From an uncultured Selenomonadales bacterium (GTDB lineage: Bacteria; Bacillota; Negativicutes; Selenomonadales; Selenomonadaceae): 52,319 bases of DNA. The notes below the pieces were generated by a model. That model made no database searches. It saw only the letters and a list, made by a program, of their open reading frames with translations, and was not told the DNA's origin. Below are positions 40,026 through 49,730 of this stretch, in pieces. The DNA is taken from positions 1 to 52,319 of the forward strand of contig ONUH01000021.1 in assembly GCA_900321035.1 (NCBI GenBank), in the 5' to 3' direction. A program made the position numbers and the translations under genes. Within the stretch, counting starts at the first letter, position 1. Each line of letters begins with the position of its first letter.

Positions 40026-43000
40026 TTATCGCCCGTATTTTTTCACCAGCGCCGACAGGCGTTCGGCAGCCGTCTCGTTCAGCTTGCCCGCCTTGACGCG
40101 CCAGCTCCAGTTTCCCTCCGGCGTGCCGGGGAGATTCATCCGGTGCCTGCCGTTCAGCGCCAGAATATCCTGCGCCGGGATGACGACGAGCCGCGCTTCC
40201 GAAGCATAGGCGGCCTCCACCAGTTTCCCGGCGACTTTCTTCGCCGTCTCCGCGCCGTCGTCTTTCATTTCCGGCATGACGCCCATCCACGCGGCGACCT
40301 TCGCGCGGTCCTCGAAGGAGAGGTCGTCCGCATACCAGCCTGCGGCGGTGTTGTTGTCATGGGTACCTGTGTAAAGCACGCAGTTTTCCGGCGCGGCGAC
40401 GCCCGCCCGGGGCGTTCCGTTGCCGAGACACTCAAACTCCATGACCTTCATGCCAGGGAATCCGCTCGTCTCAAGCAGCCGTTCCACGTCTTCGGACTGG
40501 ACGCCCAAATCCTCGGCGACGATGGGAAGCTCGTCCCCCAGCCGCTGACGGAGCGCATGCAGCAGCAGCACGCCGGGGCCTTTCTTCCACTGGCCGTTCT
40601 TCGCGGTAGTTTCCTTCGCGTCGACTTCCCAATAGGAAGCGAGCCCCCGGAAATGGTCGATGCGCACGATGTCCACCAGAGAGAGCAGCCGCGCCACGCG
40701 ATCCGCCCACCATGCGAAACCGTCCTTTTGCATCGTTTCCCAATCGTAAAGCGGATTGCCCCAAAGCTGTCCGTCCTCGCTGAAATAGTCGGGCGGCACT
40801 CCCGCCACTTTCTCGGCGCGCCCGTCTTTGCCCAGCGCGAACAAGGACGGATGAGCCCAGACGTCGGCGCTGTTCTGCGCCAGATACAGCGGCATATCCC
40901 CGAAAATGCGGACGCCCTTCGAGGCGGCGAGATTATGCAGCGACTGCCACTGCCGGTCAAAAAGATATTGCTGGAACTTCACGAAAGCGATCGTGTCCGC
41001 CGCCCGCTCGCGGAGAGCTTCCAAAGCCGCGGGCTCCCGGTCGCGGAGCGCCGGCGCCCAGTCCATCCACGCTTTCCCGCCGTTTTCCTCCGAAGCCGCC
41101 GTGAAAAGCGCGTAGTCGTCCAGCCATGCCGATTCTTTTTCGCAAAACGCCGCGAAATCCGGCGTCGGATTCTTTTGGAACCGCTGCCATGCGCGGCGCA
41201 AGATTCCCGCCTTGACCGCGCCCGCGCGGACGTAGTTCACCGCGCTGCTCGTGCAGGGCTTCGCCTGCTGCGAAGAGCCCGCGTAGGAACGCACCACGCC
41301 GAGGGCGCTCTTGCCCCAGTCCAGGTCTTCCCCGGTGAGCCAGCCGTCCCGCGCGATTTTTTCCGGCGAGAGAAGGAGCGGATTTCCGGCAAAGGCCGAA
41401 GGGGGCTGATACGGTGAATTGCCCGGGCCGACGGGGCCGAGAGGCAGGATCTGCCAAACCCGCTGGCCCGCTTTTTGCAGGAACTCGAGGAATCGTTCCG
41501 CCTCGTCTCCGATGTCGCCCACGCCCCATTCCGAGGGGAAGGACGTCGGGTGCAGCAGCACGCCTGCCATCCGTGGGAAACGGCGCGGCGGTTTCTTTTC
41601 CCGCCAAACGGATGCGGAAATCGGCGGCAGCGTCACATGAAGCTGTCCGCCCTCGATGGAAAACGGCAATTTGCCGTCCCGTTTCGGTTCCGCGCCGGCC
41701 GTTTCTTCCGCCGTTTTCGCCTGCGCGCCGGCCCATGCCTCCGTTTGATAGACGGAGAAGAATTTTCCCGTGGCGAAGTCCCCGACGGGAAGGGCGACCT
41801 CCGCCGGCTCCTGCCCGCGATTCAGCGCGACGACAAACGCGCCGTCCTCCGCATCTTCGCCGAATGCGTCCGAACCGCCGCGCGCCACGCGGGCATAGGC
41901 GTAAACGTCGTCCTGCGCGTAGAGGGGAATGAAGTCTCCCGTGGAAAGCGCGGCGTTCTCGTTCCGCAGTCGGACGATCTCCCGCACCTTTTCGCGGAGC
42001 GCGGCGTCGCCGCCCGCCCAATCGTAAGGCGCGCGGTTGTATGGATCGCGATAGCCCTGCATGGCGATCTCGTCGCCGTAATAAATCGACGGCACGCCGG
42101 GGAACGTCATCTGCCAGACGAACGCGACGGCGAGACGGGCCTTCGCCAGCGCCAAATGCTCGGCGTCGAGACGGAATCCCGCCCGCTCCGCTTCGCTGTC
42201 GCCCGGCTCCGGCGCCTCGCCCAGGAGCGTGGTGATGCGCTCCACGTCATGGCTGCCCAGCAGGTTCATCATGGCGTAGAAATTGTGTCTCGGATAGTTT
42301 TCCCACAGGCTCTCGATGCGGCGGCAAACCGCCTTCCCGTTCGTGCGGCCCAGCAGGAAGTCCAGCACGATCGTGCGGAACGGATAATTCATGGCGCCGT
42401 CGATTTCGTGCCCCGCCAGGTACATCCGCTGTTCGCCGTAGCTGGACTTGTTCGACGCGTCCTCCCAGACCTCGCCGATCAGCACCATGTCTTTGTCGGT
42501 CTTTTTCAGCTCGCGGTAAAACGCCTGGGAGAATTTCGGCGGCAGCTCGTCGATGACGTCCAGCCGCCAGCCGGAAACGCCCGCCTCCGCCCAATGATGC
42601 AGTACGCTGTCCTTCGCCGTGATGATGAAGTCCATATAACTCGGCTCGGTCTCCACCACGTTCGGCAGCGTCTCGAATCCCCACCAGCTGTGATATTTGT
42701 TCGGGTACTCTATGAAATCGTACCATTTCGTGTAGGGCGAATTCGGCGACTGCCACGCCCCCACCGAGTCATACGCGCCTTTCTTGTTGAAATACCGGCT
42801 GTTCGCCCCCGTATGGCTGAAAACGCCGTCGAGGATGACGCGGATGCCCTCTCTTTCCGCCTCGCGGCAGAAGTCCTCGAATTCCTCGTTCGTGCCGAGG
42901 AGCGGGTCGATCTTTTTGTAGTCGCCGGTATCGTACCGGTGGTTGCTCTCGGACTCAAAGACGGGATTGAAATAGATGACGGAAACGCCCATCTCCTTCA

Positions 43001-43658
43001 AATACGGGAGCTTCGCCCGCACACCGGCGATATTGCCGCCGTAAAAGTCGTAGGCGATAATCTCCTTCGTGTCCGGGTCCTTATAGTAGCAGGGCGCGTC
43101 CTTCCACGAAGCGTGAATCACCGCGCCGCGCTTTTCCGCCTCTATGATATGCTCCCGGTAGAAACGGTCGGGGAAGATCTGGTACATCACCGCGCGGCGG
43201 AACCAGGCCGGCGTCGTCGCGCCTTTGTCGTAAACCGAGATCTGGAACGAGCCAGGAGGCATGTCCGAAATGCCGCCCTCACCGCCCAAACCGCTGACGT
43301 TGCCGTAAAAGCAGACCCGGCTGTCGTCGATGAACAGGGTGAAATAGTACCACAAGAGCCCGCCTTCGTCCGGCAGATCGAGCATCGCGCCGAGCCACCG
43401 CCCGCCGTCAAAAGGAGGCAACGGCTCTCCCGTTGCCTCCGGCTTGCTCTTATCGTCTTCCGCGCGGACAAACTCCGCCAACGGAACCAGCGTCTCGCCT
43501 ACGCCGTCCCGCCAAACGCGCACCTGCCCCCGGACGGACGCCGCCCCCTCCACATAGAGAGCGAGCCGCACCTGCCCCCCGGCCTCCACCGCCCCGATGG
43601 GAAAGCGAAACGCCGCATTCCGGGAATCGTGCCTGATCTTGAGTTCCGCCGCCAACAT
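40026..43658 (-). CDS. Bifunctional GH13 alpha-glucan hydrolase - GH77 4-alpha-glucanotransferase
   Basis: The gene encodes 1210 residues with two enzymes fused. The N-terminal half (1 to about 660) is a neopullulanase-like GH13 enzyme: a carbohydrate-binding beta domain (1-150), then GH13 motifs DGVFSHTG (277-284), GWRLDVIDE (nucleophile Asp367), LIGEVWED (acid Glu396) and NLLGSHDVER (Asp471), and a C-terminal beta domain. The C-terminal half (about 690-1210) is a MalQ/DPE-type GH77 enzyme with 'VLLHPTSFPSEWGVGDIG', 'DIVRIDHFRGL' (nucleophile Asp), 'IVAEDLGVQ' (acid Glu) and 'TGTHDNNTAAGW'. It would cut branched or linear glucans and transfer glucan segments. It is cytoplasmic, since no signal peptide is seen. 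It is the last gene of the glycogen operon, 24 bases after glgA. Confidence 0.93.
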   Translation of the reverse strand: MLAAELKIRHDSRNAAFRFPIGAVEAGGQVRLALYVEGAASVRGQVRVWRDGVGETLVPLAEFVRAEDDKSKPEATGEPLPPFDGGRWLGAMLDLPDEGGLLWYYFTLFIDDSRVCFYGNVSGLGGEGGISDMPPGSFQISVYDKGATTPAWFRRAVMYQIFPDRFYREHIIEAEKRGAVIHASWKDAPCYYKDPDTKEIIAYDFYGGNIAGVRAKLPYLKEMGVSVIYFNPVFESESNHRYDTGDYKKIDPLLGTNEEFEDFCREAEREGIRVILDGVFSHTGANSRYFNKKGAYDSVGAWQSPNSPYTKWYDFIEYPNKYHSWWGFETLPNVVETEPSYMDFIITAKDSVLHHWAEAGVSGWRLDVIDELPPKFSQAFYRELKKTDKDMVLIGEVWEDASNKSSYGEQRMYLAGHEIDGAMNYPFRTIVLDFLLGRTNGKAVCRRIESLWENYPRHNFYAMMNLLGSHDVERITTLLGEAPEPGDSEAERAGFRLDAEHLALAKARLAVAFVWQMTFPGVPSIYYGDEIAMQGYRDPYNRAPYDWAGGDAALREKVREIVRLRNENAALSTGDFIPLYAQDDVYAYARVARGGSDAFGEDAEDGAFVVALNRGQEPAEVALPVGDFATGKFFSVYQTEAWAGAQAKTAEETAGAEPKRDGKLPFSIEGGQLHVTLPPISASVWREKKPPRRFPRMAGVLLHPTSFPSEWGVGDIGDEAERFLEFLQKAGQRVWQILPLGPVGPGNSPYQPPSAFAGNPLLLSPEKIARDGWLTGEDLDWGKSALGVVRSYAGSSQQAKPCTSSAVNYVRAGAVKAGILRRAWQRFQKNPTPDFAAFCEKESAWLDDYALFTAASEENGGKAWMDWAPALRDREPAALEALRERAADTIAFVKFQQYLFDRQWQSLHNLAASKGVRIFGDMPLYLAQNSADVWAHPSLFALGKDGRAEKVAGVPPDYFSEDGQLWGNPLYDWETMQKDGFAWWADRVARLLSLVDIVRIDHFRGLASYWEVDAKETTAKNGQWKKGPGVLLLHALRQRLGDELPIVAEDLGVQSEDVERLLETSGFPGMKVMEFECLGNGTPRAGVAAPENCVLYTGTHDNNTAAGWYADDLSFEDRAKVAAWMGVMPEMKDDGAETAKKVAGKLVEAAYASEARLVVIPAQDILALNGRHRMNLPGTPEGNWSWRVKAGKLNETAAERLSALVKKYGR

Positions 43659-43682
43659 TCTTCACTCCCTTGACTTTTCCTT

Positions 43683-45131
43683 TTATCCAATCAGTCTTTC
43701 GTAGAGAGCCTTGTATTCTTTCGCCGAACGCGCCCAGCTGTAATCCGCCTCCATGGCGTTCTGGATCAGAATCTTCCAGCTGTTGAAATCGCGGAACAGC
43801 GTCAGCGCTTTTTTGATGGTGGACATCATCTCATGAGCGTTGTAATTCGAGAACAGGAACCCGTTGCCCTTTTGCGTGGCCTTGTCGTATGGAACGACCG
43901 TGTCCTTGAGTCCGCCGGTGGCTCGCACCACAGGGATGGAACCGTAGCGCATGGAGATAAGTTGCCCGATGCCGCAGGGCTCATACGCCGACGGCATCAG
44001 GAATATGGACGACGCCGCGTAAATGCGCTGAGCCATCTCGTCGGAGAAGTAGATGTTCGTCGATACCTTCGTCGGATGACGCCACGCCAGCTCCTTGAAC
44101 CAGTCCTCATAGACCTTGTCGCCCACGCCCAAAAGCACGAACTGCATATCCTCATGCTCCAAGAGCTCATCCAGCACGCGAATCACGAGGTCAAGCCCTT
44201 TCGGCTCCACGAGACGCGAGACCATCGCGACCAGCGGCGTCTGACGCTCCACCGGCAAATTGAGCTGACGCTGGAGCGCCGCCTTGTTGTCGATTTTCCG
44301 CTCCATGGCGTTCTTCACGTTGAACTTGGTGAAGGGCTCCGTCAGGTACTTATCCGTTTCCGGATTGTACAGGTCGAAATCCAGCCCGTTGACGATACCG
44401 TGAAGGTCGGCCGCCCGATTCCGGAGCAGCCCGTCCAGCCCTTCGCCGAAGTAATCGTACTGTATCTCTTCCGCATAGGTGCGGCTCACCGTGGTCACAT
44501 TGTCCGAAAAGACGATGGCGGCCTTCATGAAGTTCACGGCGTCGTAATACTCGAAATCGCCGTTGTTGAAATATTTCCAGTCGATGCCCAAGACGTCCTC
44601 CATGACGTCCTTGGAAAAGACGCCCTGATATTTCAGGTTGTGGATGGTAAAGATCGTCTTGATTTTCCCGTACCGCTCGTCGCCCATGAAGTGGAGCCGC
44701 AGATAGACGTTCGTGAGCGCCGCGTGCCAGTCGTTGGCATGAATCACGTCGGGCCAGAAATCCTCCTGCTGCGGAATCTCCAGCACCGCGCGGGCAAAGA
44801 ACGAGAACCGCTCCGCGTCGTCGCCGTAGCCGTAGAAGCCGTCGCGATAGAAATATTCCTGGTTGTCGATGAAATAGAACGTCACACCGTCCAGCACGAG
44901 CTTGTCGATGCCGAGGAATTTCTTCCGCCAGGACACGGTCAGCTCGCCGTCGTAGACGTGCTTCATCTTGTCCAGATATTCCCTGTCAATTTTCCCGTAT
45001 TTCGGCATGACGACGCGGATGTCAACGCCCTGCTTCTTCAGCGCCTTCGGAAGCGACCCTGCCACGTCCGCGAGTCCGCCCGTCTTGACAAACGGCACGG
45101 CCTCCGAAGCGACATAAAGAACCTTTAGCAT
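43683..45131 (-). CDS. glgA: Glycogen synthase (ADP-glucose)
   Basis: This 482-residue GT5 enzyme adds glucose from ADP-glucose to glycogen. The N-terminus 'MLKVLYVASEAVPFVKTGGLADVAGSLPKAL' carries the KTGGL nucleotide-sugar motif. 'HANDWHAALTN' follows, and the C-terminal Rossmann half has 'VSRLVEPKGLDL' and 'IFLMPSAYEPCGIGQLISMRYGSIPVVRATGGLKDTV'. The ATG at 45131 has GGAGG upstream; a longer in-frame start at 45209 lies in the repeat. A 150-base gap to glgB holds a purine/pyrimidine inverted repeat. Confidence 0.97.
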   Translation of the reverse strand: MLKVLYVASEAVPFVKTGGLADVAGSLPKALKKQGVDIRVVMPKYGKIDREYLDKMKHVYDGELTVSWRKKFLGIDKLVLDGVTFYFIDNQEYFYRDGFYGYGDDAERFSFFARAVLEIPQQEDFWPDVIHANDWHAALTNVYLRLHFMGDERYGKIKTIFTIHNLKYQGVFSKDVMEDVLGIDWKYFNNGDFEYYDAVNFMKAAIVFSDNVTTVSRTYAEEIQYDYFGEGLDGLLRNRAADLHGIVNGLDFDLYNPETDKYLTEPFTKFNVKNAMERKIDNKAALQRQLNLPVERQTPLVAMVSRLVEPKGLDLVIRVLDELLEHEDMQFVLLGVGDKVYEDWFKELAWRHPTKVSTNIYFSDEMAQRIYAASSIFLMPSAYEPCGIGQLISMRYGSIPVVRATGGLKDTVVPYDKATQKGNGFLFSNYNAHEMMSTIKKALTLFRDFNSWKILIQNAMEADYSWARSAKEYKALYERLIG

Positions 45132-45141
45132 AGAAAAAACC

Positions 45142-45240
45142 TCCTTATGGAGAGTGGAGATAGGAGAGCGGAAAGCGGCAAGTGAAGATAAACGGCGTAA
45201 TATCTTCACTCTTCACTCTTCCCTCTGGGTTCTTCACCCT
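45142..45240. repeat. Inverted repeat between glgB and glgA
   Basis: AGTGAAGATA (45181-45190) pairs perfectly with TATCTTCACT (45201-45210). GAGAGTGGAGATAGGAGAG-type units lie on the left and CTTCACTCTTCCCTCT-type units on the right. It resembles the arms at 19345-19497 and 22460-22582. Confidence 0.65.
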
Positions 45241-45281
45241 TTCTTTCCCTTGATTATTTATTCTCTATCAATTTATTATGA

Positions 45282-47180
45282 TTATGTCTTCATCTTCAAA
45301 TACACCGTCGCCAGCGGCGGGATGGCCAGCGCGATGGACTGCGGACGGTTGTGCCAAGGAATATCCGCCGTGTGGAACTCCCCGCCGGCCGAGACGCCGG
45401 AGCCGCCGTACCGCGTATCGTCGCTGTTGAATACTTCCTGATACGTTCCCGCTTCCGGCACGCCGATCCGATAGTCGTAATGGACTTCCGGCGTGAAGCT
45501 TGAGACGACGACGATGAAATCCCTGCCATTTTTCGCGCGCCGCGCGAAAACGAGGATGCTGTGGTCCACGTCGCTGCAGTCGATCCACTCGAAGCCGCGC
45601 CAGTCGAAATCCACCTGCCAAAACGCGGGCTGGTCGTTGTAGAACCGGTTCAGGTCCCGGGAATACCTCTGCATTTCCTGATGCTTCGGATAGCCCTCGA
45701 CAAGATGCCAGTCCAGGCTGTCGTCAAAGTTCCACTCGATGAAATGCCCGAACTCGCCGCCCATGAACAGGAGCTTCTTGCCCGGATGGGCCATCCAGTA
45801 ACCGAAGAACGCCCGAAGTCCCGCAAATTTCTGCCAATAGTCGCCGGGCATTTTCTCGATCAGCGAGCATTTGCCGTGGACGACCTCGTCGTGGGACAGC
45901 GGCAGCACGAAGTTCTCCGAGAACGCGTACATCAGCGAGAAAGTCAGCTTGTCCTGATTCCACTTCCGGTAAATCGGGTCGAGGCTCATGTATTTGAGCA
46001 CGTCGTTCATCCAGCCCATGTTCCATTTGTAATTGAATCCCATACCGCCCATCCAGATAGGTTTCGAGATCATCGGCCAGGAGGTGGATTCCTCGGCGAT
46101 CATCAGCGCGTCGGGCAGGTACTCGAACACGGCCATGTTGAGCTTTTTCAGGAATTCCATCGCTTCCAGGTTGCCGTTGCCGCCGTATTTGTTCGGCAGC
46201 CATTCGCCTTCCTCGCGCCCGTAGTTCAGATAGAGCATATTCGCCACCGCGTCGATGCGCAGCCCGTCGATATGGTATTCCTCCATCCAGAAGAGCGCGT
46301 TGGAAATCAGGAAGCTCTGTACCTCGGTGCGGCCGTAGTCAAAATTCGTGGTGCCCCAGCCCTTGTTCTCCGCCCGCTGCTCGTTGTCCGACTCGTAGAG
46401 GTTCTTGCCGTCGAACATGCGCAGCCCCTGGTCGTCCTTGCAGAAATGGCCGGGCACCCAGTCCATGATGACGCCGATTCCCGCCTCGTGGGCTTTGTCC
46501 ACGAAGTACATGAAGTCCGCCGGTTCCCCGTAACGGCTCGTCACCGCGTAATAACCGGTGGCCTGATATCCCCACGAGCCGTCAAATGGATGCTCACAGA
46601 GCGGCATCAATTCGATATGGGTGTAGTTCATTTCCCTGGCGTAGGAAATGAGCTGGTCCGCAAGCTCCCGGTAGGTCAGATAGCCGCCGTCGAGATGCCT
46701 GCGCCATGAGCCGAGATGCACCTCGTAGGTCAGCATCGGCTTTTCATAGGACGAGCCTTTTTTCTTCGCCGCCTGATACTCGGCGTCGTGCCACTCGAAT
46801 TTCGGATAGTCGTAAGTGCGCGAGGCCGTCAGCGGCTTTTTCTCGGCATAGAAGCCGTACGGATCGGCTTTCATGATGCGCGGGCCGCCCCACTGCGGGT
46901 CGATCGCGTACTTGTAGACCGTGCCGGAAGGCAGGCCGGGAATGAACGTCATCCAGGTCTCGCCGTCGCCGAGCCGCTCCATCGGGTGCTCGCGGGTGTC
47001 CCAGTTGTTGAAATCGCCGACGACGCTCACCGCCCGCGCGTTGGGCGCCCAAACGGCGAACCGCACGCCGCGCTTGCCGTCCTGTTCCGTATAATGCGCG
47101 CCCAGCATTTCATAGGCGTGAAAATTCGTGCCCTGATGAAAAAGATAAAGGTCATATTCCGCCAATGCCGCAGTTTTCAT
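45282..47180 (-). CDS. glgB: 1,4-alpha-glucan branching enzyme
   Basis: This 632-residue GH13 enzyme makes alpha-1,6 branches. An N-terminal CBM48 ('GVRFAVWAPNARAVSVVGDFNNWD') leads to the catalytic barrel with 'VIMDWVPGHFCKDD', 'DGLRIDAVANMLYLNYGR' (nucleophile Asp), 'MIAEESTSWP' (acid Glu) and 'LPLSHDEVVHGK', then a C-terminal beta domain. The ATG at 47180 is preceded by GAGGGG. It is 15 bases after glgP and shares the operon. Confidence 0.97.
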   Translation of the reverse strand: MKTAALAEYDLYLFHQGTNFHAYEMLGAHYTEQDGKRGVRFAVWAPNARAVSVVGDFNNWDTREHPMERLGDGETWMTFIPGLPSGTVYKYAIDPQWGGPRIMKADPYGFYAEKKPLTASRTYDYPKFEWHDAEYQAAKKKGSSYEKPMLTYEVHLGSWRRHLDGGYLTYRELADQLISYAREMNYTHIELMPLCEHPFDGSWGYQATGYYAVTSRYGEPADFMYFVDKAHEAGIGVIMDWVPGHFCKDDQGLRMFDGKNLYESDNEQRAENKGWGTTNFDYGRTEVQSFLISNALFWMEEYHIDGLRIDAVANMLYLNYGREEGEWLPNKYGGNGNLEAMEFLKKLNMAVFEYLPDALMIAEESTSWPMISKPIWMGGMGFNYKWNMGWMNDVLKYMSLDPIYRKWNQDKLTFSLMYAFSENFVLPLSHDEVVHGKCSLIEKMPGDYWQKFAGLRAFFGYWMAHPGKKLLFMGGEFGHFIEWNFDDSLDWHLVEGYPKHQEMQRYSRDLNRFYNDQPAFWQVDFDWRGFEWIDCSDVDHSILVFARRAKNGRDFIVVVSSFTPEVHYDYRIGVPEAGTYQEVFNSDDTRYGGSGVSAGGEFHTADIPWHNRPQSIALAIPPLATVYLKMKT

Positions 47181-47195
47181 TTTTCATTGCCCCTC

Positions 47196-49646
47196 TTATT
47201 TCACCGTGACCGGCTTCAGATGCCAAATATCGTTGGCGTACTCCTCAATGGTACGGTCGGAGGAGAATCGTCCCGACGCCGCGATGTTCAGCAGCATCGA
47301 ACGGTTCCATTTCTCCCTGTCGCGGTAGCGACGCATGATTTCCTCATGCGCCTTGCGGTATGCGTCAAAATCCTTCAGGATGAAGAATTCGTCGTTGTTC
47401 TGCAGGAGATAGTCGAACAGCGAGCGGAAATCGCCGTACGTGCCGTCCACGAGACGGTCGAGCACGCGGCGCACCGATTCGTTGTTATTGTACTCCTCCC
47501 ACGCCGAATATTTGCCGTTGGCGTAGTAGTCCATGACCTTTTCCGCCGTCAGTCCGAAGATGACGCAGTGCTCGTCGCCGCCCACGGCCTCGTGGATTTC
47601 GACGTTCGCGCCGTCCATCGTGCCGAGAGTGATCGCGCCGTTCATCATGAATTTCATGTTGCCGGTGCCCGACGCCTCTTTGCTGGCGGTGGAAATCTGC
47701 TCGGACACGTCGGCCGCCGGATAGACTACCTCGCCGATGGACACGCCGAAGTTTTCAATGAACACGACCTTCAGCATCTTGTTCGTGGCGGGATCGTTGT
47801 TTACCACGTCGGCCACCGCGCAGATCAGGCGGATGGTCTCCTTCGCGATATAGTAGCCCGGCGCGGCCTTGCCGCCGAAGAAATACGTCGTCGGCACCAT
47901 ATCCGCGTCCTTGCCCCGGCGCAGGCGATCGTACTGGTACATGATATGCAGCACGTTCATCAGCTGCCGCTTGTAAGAATGGATGCGCTTGACCTGAATG
48001 TCGAAAAGCGTGTCCGGGTCCAGACGGAGCCCGGTCTTCTCCCGCACTTTGCGGGCGAGAATCTTCTTGCGCGTCAGCTTGATTTCTGCCAGCCGTGCCA
48101 AGACGTCCGGGTCGTCCTGCAGCTCCGCCAGATGGGACAGTAACTCCGGCCGTTTCTGCCACGCGGCGGTCAGCTTCTCGTCGAGGAAGTCCGCCAGTTC
48201 CGGGTTGGCCGCGATCAGCCAGCGGCGGTGCGTGATGCCGTTCGTCTTGTTGTTGAACTTCGCCGGGAAAAACTCAAAGAACGCCCGCAGGGTCGTATGC
48301 TTCAATATCTCGGAATGGATGGCCGCCACGCCGTTCACGCTGTAGCTGCCGACGACGGCAAGCCGCGCCATGTGGACCTGGCCGTCCTGGATGATGGACA
48401 GCGCGCGGACGCGCTCCTCGTCATTCGGGTAGCGGCGGCGCACACGCTTCAGGAAGCGCGCGTTGATTTCCTCGATGATCATGTAAATGCGCGGCAGCAT
48501 CCCGCGGAACATATCGATGGGCCAGCGTTCCAGCGCCTCGGGCATGATCGTGTGGTTCGTATAGGCCATCACGTTCGTCGTGACTTCCCATGCCTCTTCC
48601 CACGGCATCTGCTCCTCGTCGACGAGAATTCGCATCAATTCCGCCACCGCCAGCGCCGGATGGGTGTCGTTGATATGGATGGCGATCTTGTCCGGCAGCT
48701 CGTGCAGCATCACGCCTTCCTTGAGTTGATGGCGTATAATGCTCTGGACGCCCGCCGACACGAAGAAATACTCCTGGACCAAGCGCAGGCGACGGCCCTC
48801 CTCGGTGCTGTCGTCGGGATACAGGAAGCGGGTGATATTTTCAATGTCGCTCCGATAGCGCATCCGTTCCTGGATCTGCTCATGGGTCAGCGTGCCGCCG
48901 AAGGTCATGAAATCTTTGTCCACCTCGGCGTTCCAAAGGCGGAGCGTATTGACGGTGTTGTTCTTCGCGCCCACCACGGGCACGTCGTATGGCACCGCCA
49001 TGACCGTCATATAATCCTCGTGGACAAGGCGCAGACTGCCGTCCGGCTGCTCCTGCATGTAAGCATTGCCGTAAAAGCGCACGTTGACCGCCTTATCCGG
49101 CTTGCGGTATTCCCAGGCAAAGCCGTCCCGGAGCCACTTGTCCGGCAGCTCGACCTGGTTGCCGTCCACGATTTTCTGCTCAAAAAGGCCGTATTGGTAA
49201 CGGATGCTGCACCCGTGCCCGGGAAGTCCCAGCGCCGCCATCGAGTCGATGAAGCAAGCCGCGAGGCGTCCGAGTCCGCCGTTGCCGAGACCCGCGTCCG
49301 GCTCTTCCGTCAGGTAACGGGCGAGGCTCAGGTTCAGCGCGCCCAGCGCCTCTTCCATCAGGTCTTTTACGCCAAGATTGATCAGGTTCGTATTCAAAAG
49401 ACGGCCCAGCAGGAACTCGATGGAAAAATAATACGCCTGCTTCGCTTTCTTTTGCTGGTATGCCCGGTTCGTCTTGATCCAATTCTCGGAAAGGAGCTCC
49501 CTGGTCGTCGCCGCTATGGTCATATAAATCTCATGCGGCGTCAGCTCGTCGATGTCGCGTCCGTACATAACGTGCGCCGTCATCACGAAACGTCGTTTCA
49601 GTTCTTCGACCTGCGGCGCGCTTTCCTTGGCTTTTGCCATCGGCAT
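47196..49646 (-). CDS. glgP: Glycogen/starch phosphorylase
   Basis: This 816-residue GT35 enzyme releases glucose-1-phosphate from alpha-1,4-glucan ends. Family blocks are 'YYFSIEFLLGRLLNTNLINLG', 'EEPDAGLGNGGLGRLAACFIDSMAALG', 'IHINDTHPALAVAELMRIL', 'NKTNGITHRRWL' and the PLP-lysine site 'EASGTGNMKFMMNGAITLGTMDGANVEI'. The length is normal. The start at 49646 (M1; a second in-frame ATG at 49640) has GGGGG upstream. It lies between glgD and glgB. Confidence 0.97.
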   Translation of the reverse strand: MPMAKAKESAPQVEELKRRFVMTAHVMYGRDIDELTPHEIYMTIAATTRELLSENWIKTNRAYQQKKAKQAYYFSIEFLLGRLLNTNLINLGVKDLMEEALGALNLSLARYLTEEPDAGLGNGGLGRLAACFIDSMAALGLPGHGCSIRYQYGLFEQKIVDGNQVELPDKWLRDGFAWEYRKPDKAVNVRFYGNAYMQEQPDGSLRLVHEDYMTVMAVPYDVPVVGAKNNTVNTLRLWNAEVDKDFMTFGGTLTHEQIQERMRYRSDIENITRFLYPDDSTEEGRRLRLVQEYFFVSAGVQSIIRHQLKEGVMLHELPDKIAIHINDTHPALAVAELMRILVDEEQMPWEEAWEVTTNVMAYTNHTIMPEALERWPIDMFRGMLPRIYMIIEEINARFLKRVRRRYPNDEERVRALSIIQDGQVHMARLAVVGSYSVNGVAAIHSEILKHTTLRAFFEFFPAKFNNKTNGITHRRWLIAANPELADFLDEKLTAAWQKRPELLSHLAELQDDPDVLARLAEIKLTRKKILARKVREKTGLRLDPDTLFDIQVKRIHSYKRQLMNVLHIMYQYDRLRRGKDADMVPTTYFFGGKAAPGYYIAKETIRLICAVADVVNNDPATNKMLKVVFIENFGVSIGEVVYPAADVSEQISTASKEASGTGNMKFMMNGAITLGTMDGANVEIHEAVGGDEHCVIFGLTAEKVMDYYANGKYSAWEEYNNNESVRRVLDRLVDGTYGDFRSLFDYLLQNNDEFFILKDFDAYRKAHEEIMRRYRDREKWNRSMLLNIAASGRFSSDRTIEEYANDIWHLKPVTVK

Positions 49647-49730
49647 TGGTTTTCCCCCTTTACAGATGATTCGTTACCCTCGCCGTGCTTTCCGTGCTTT
49701 CTCAAGAAGGTTCCTTCCAATTATCAGTGG

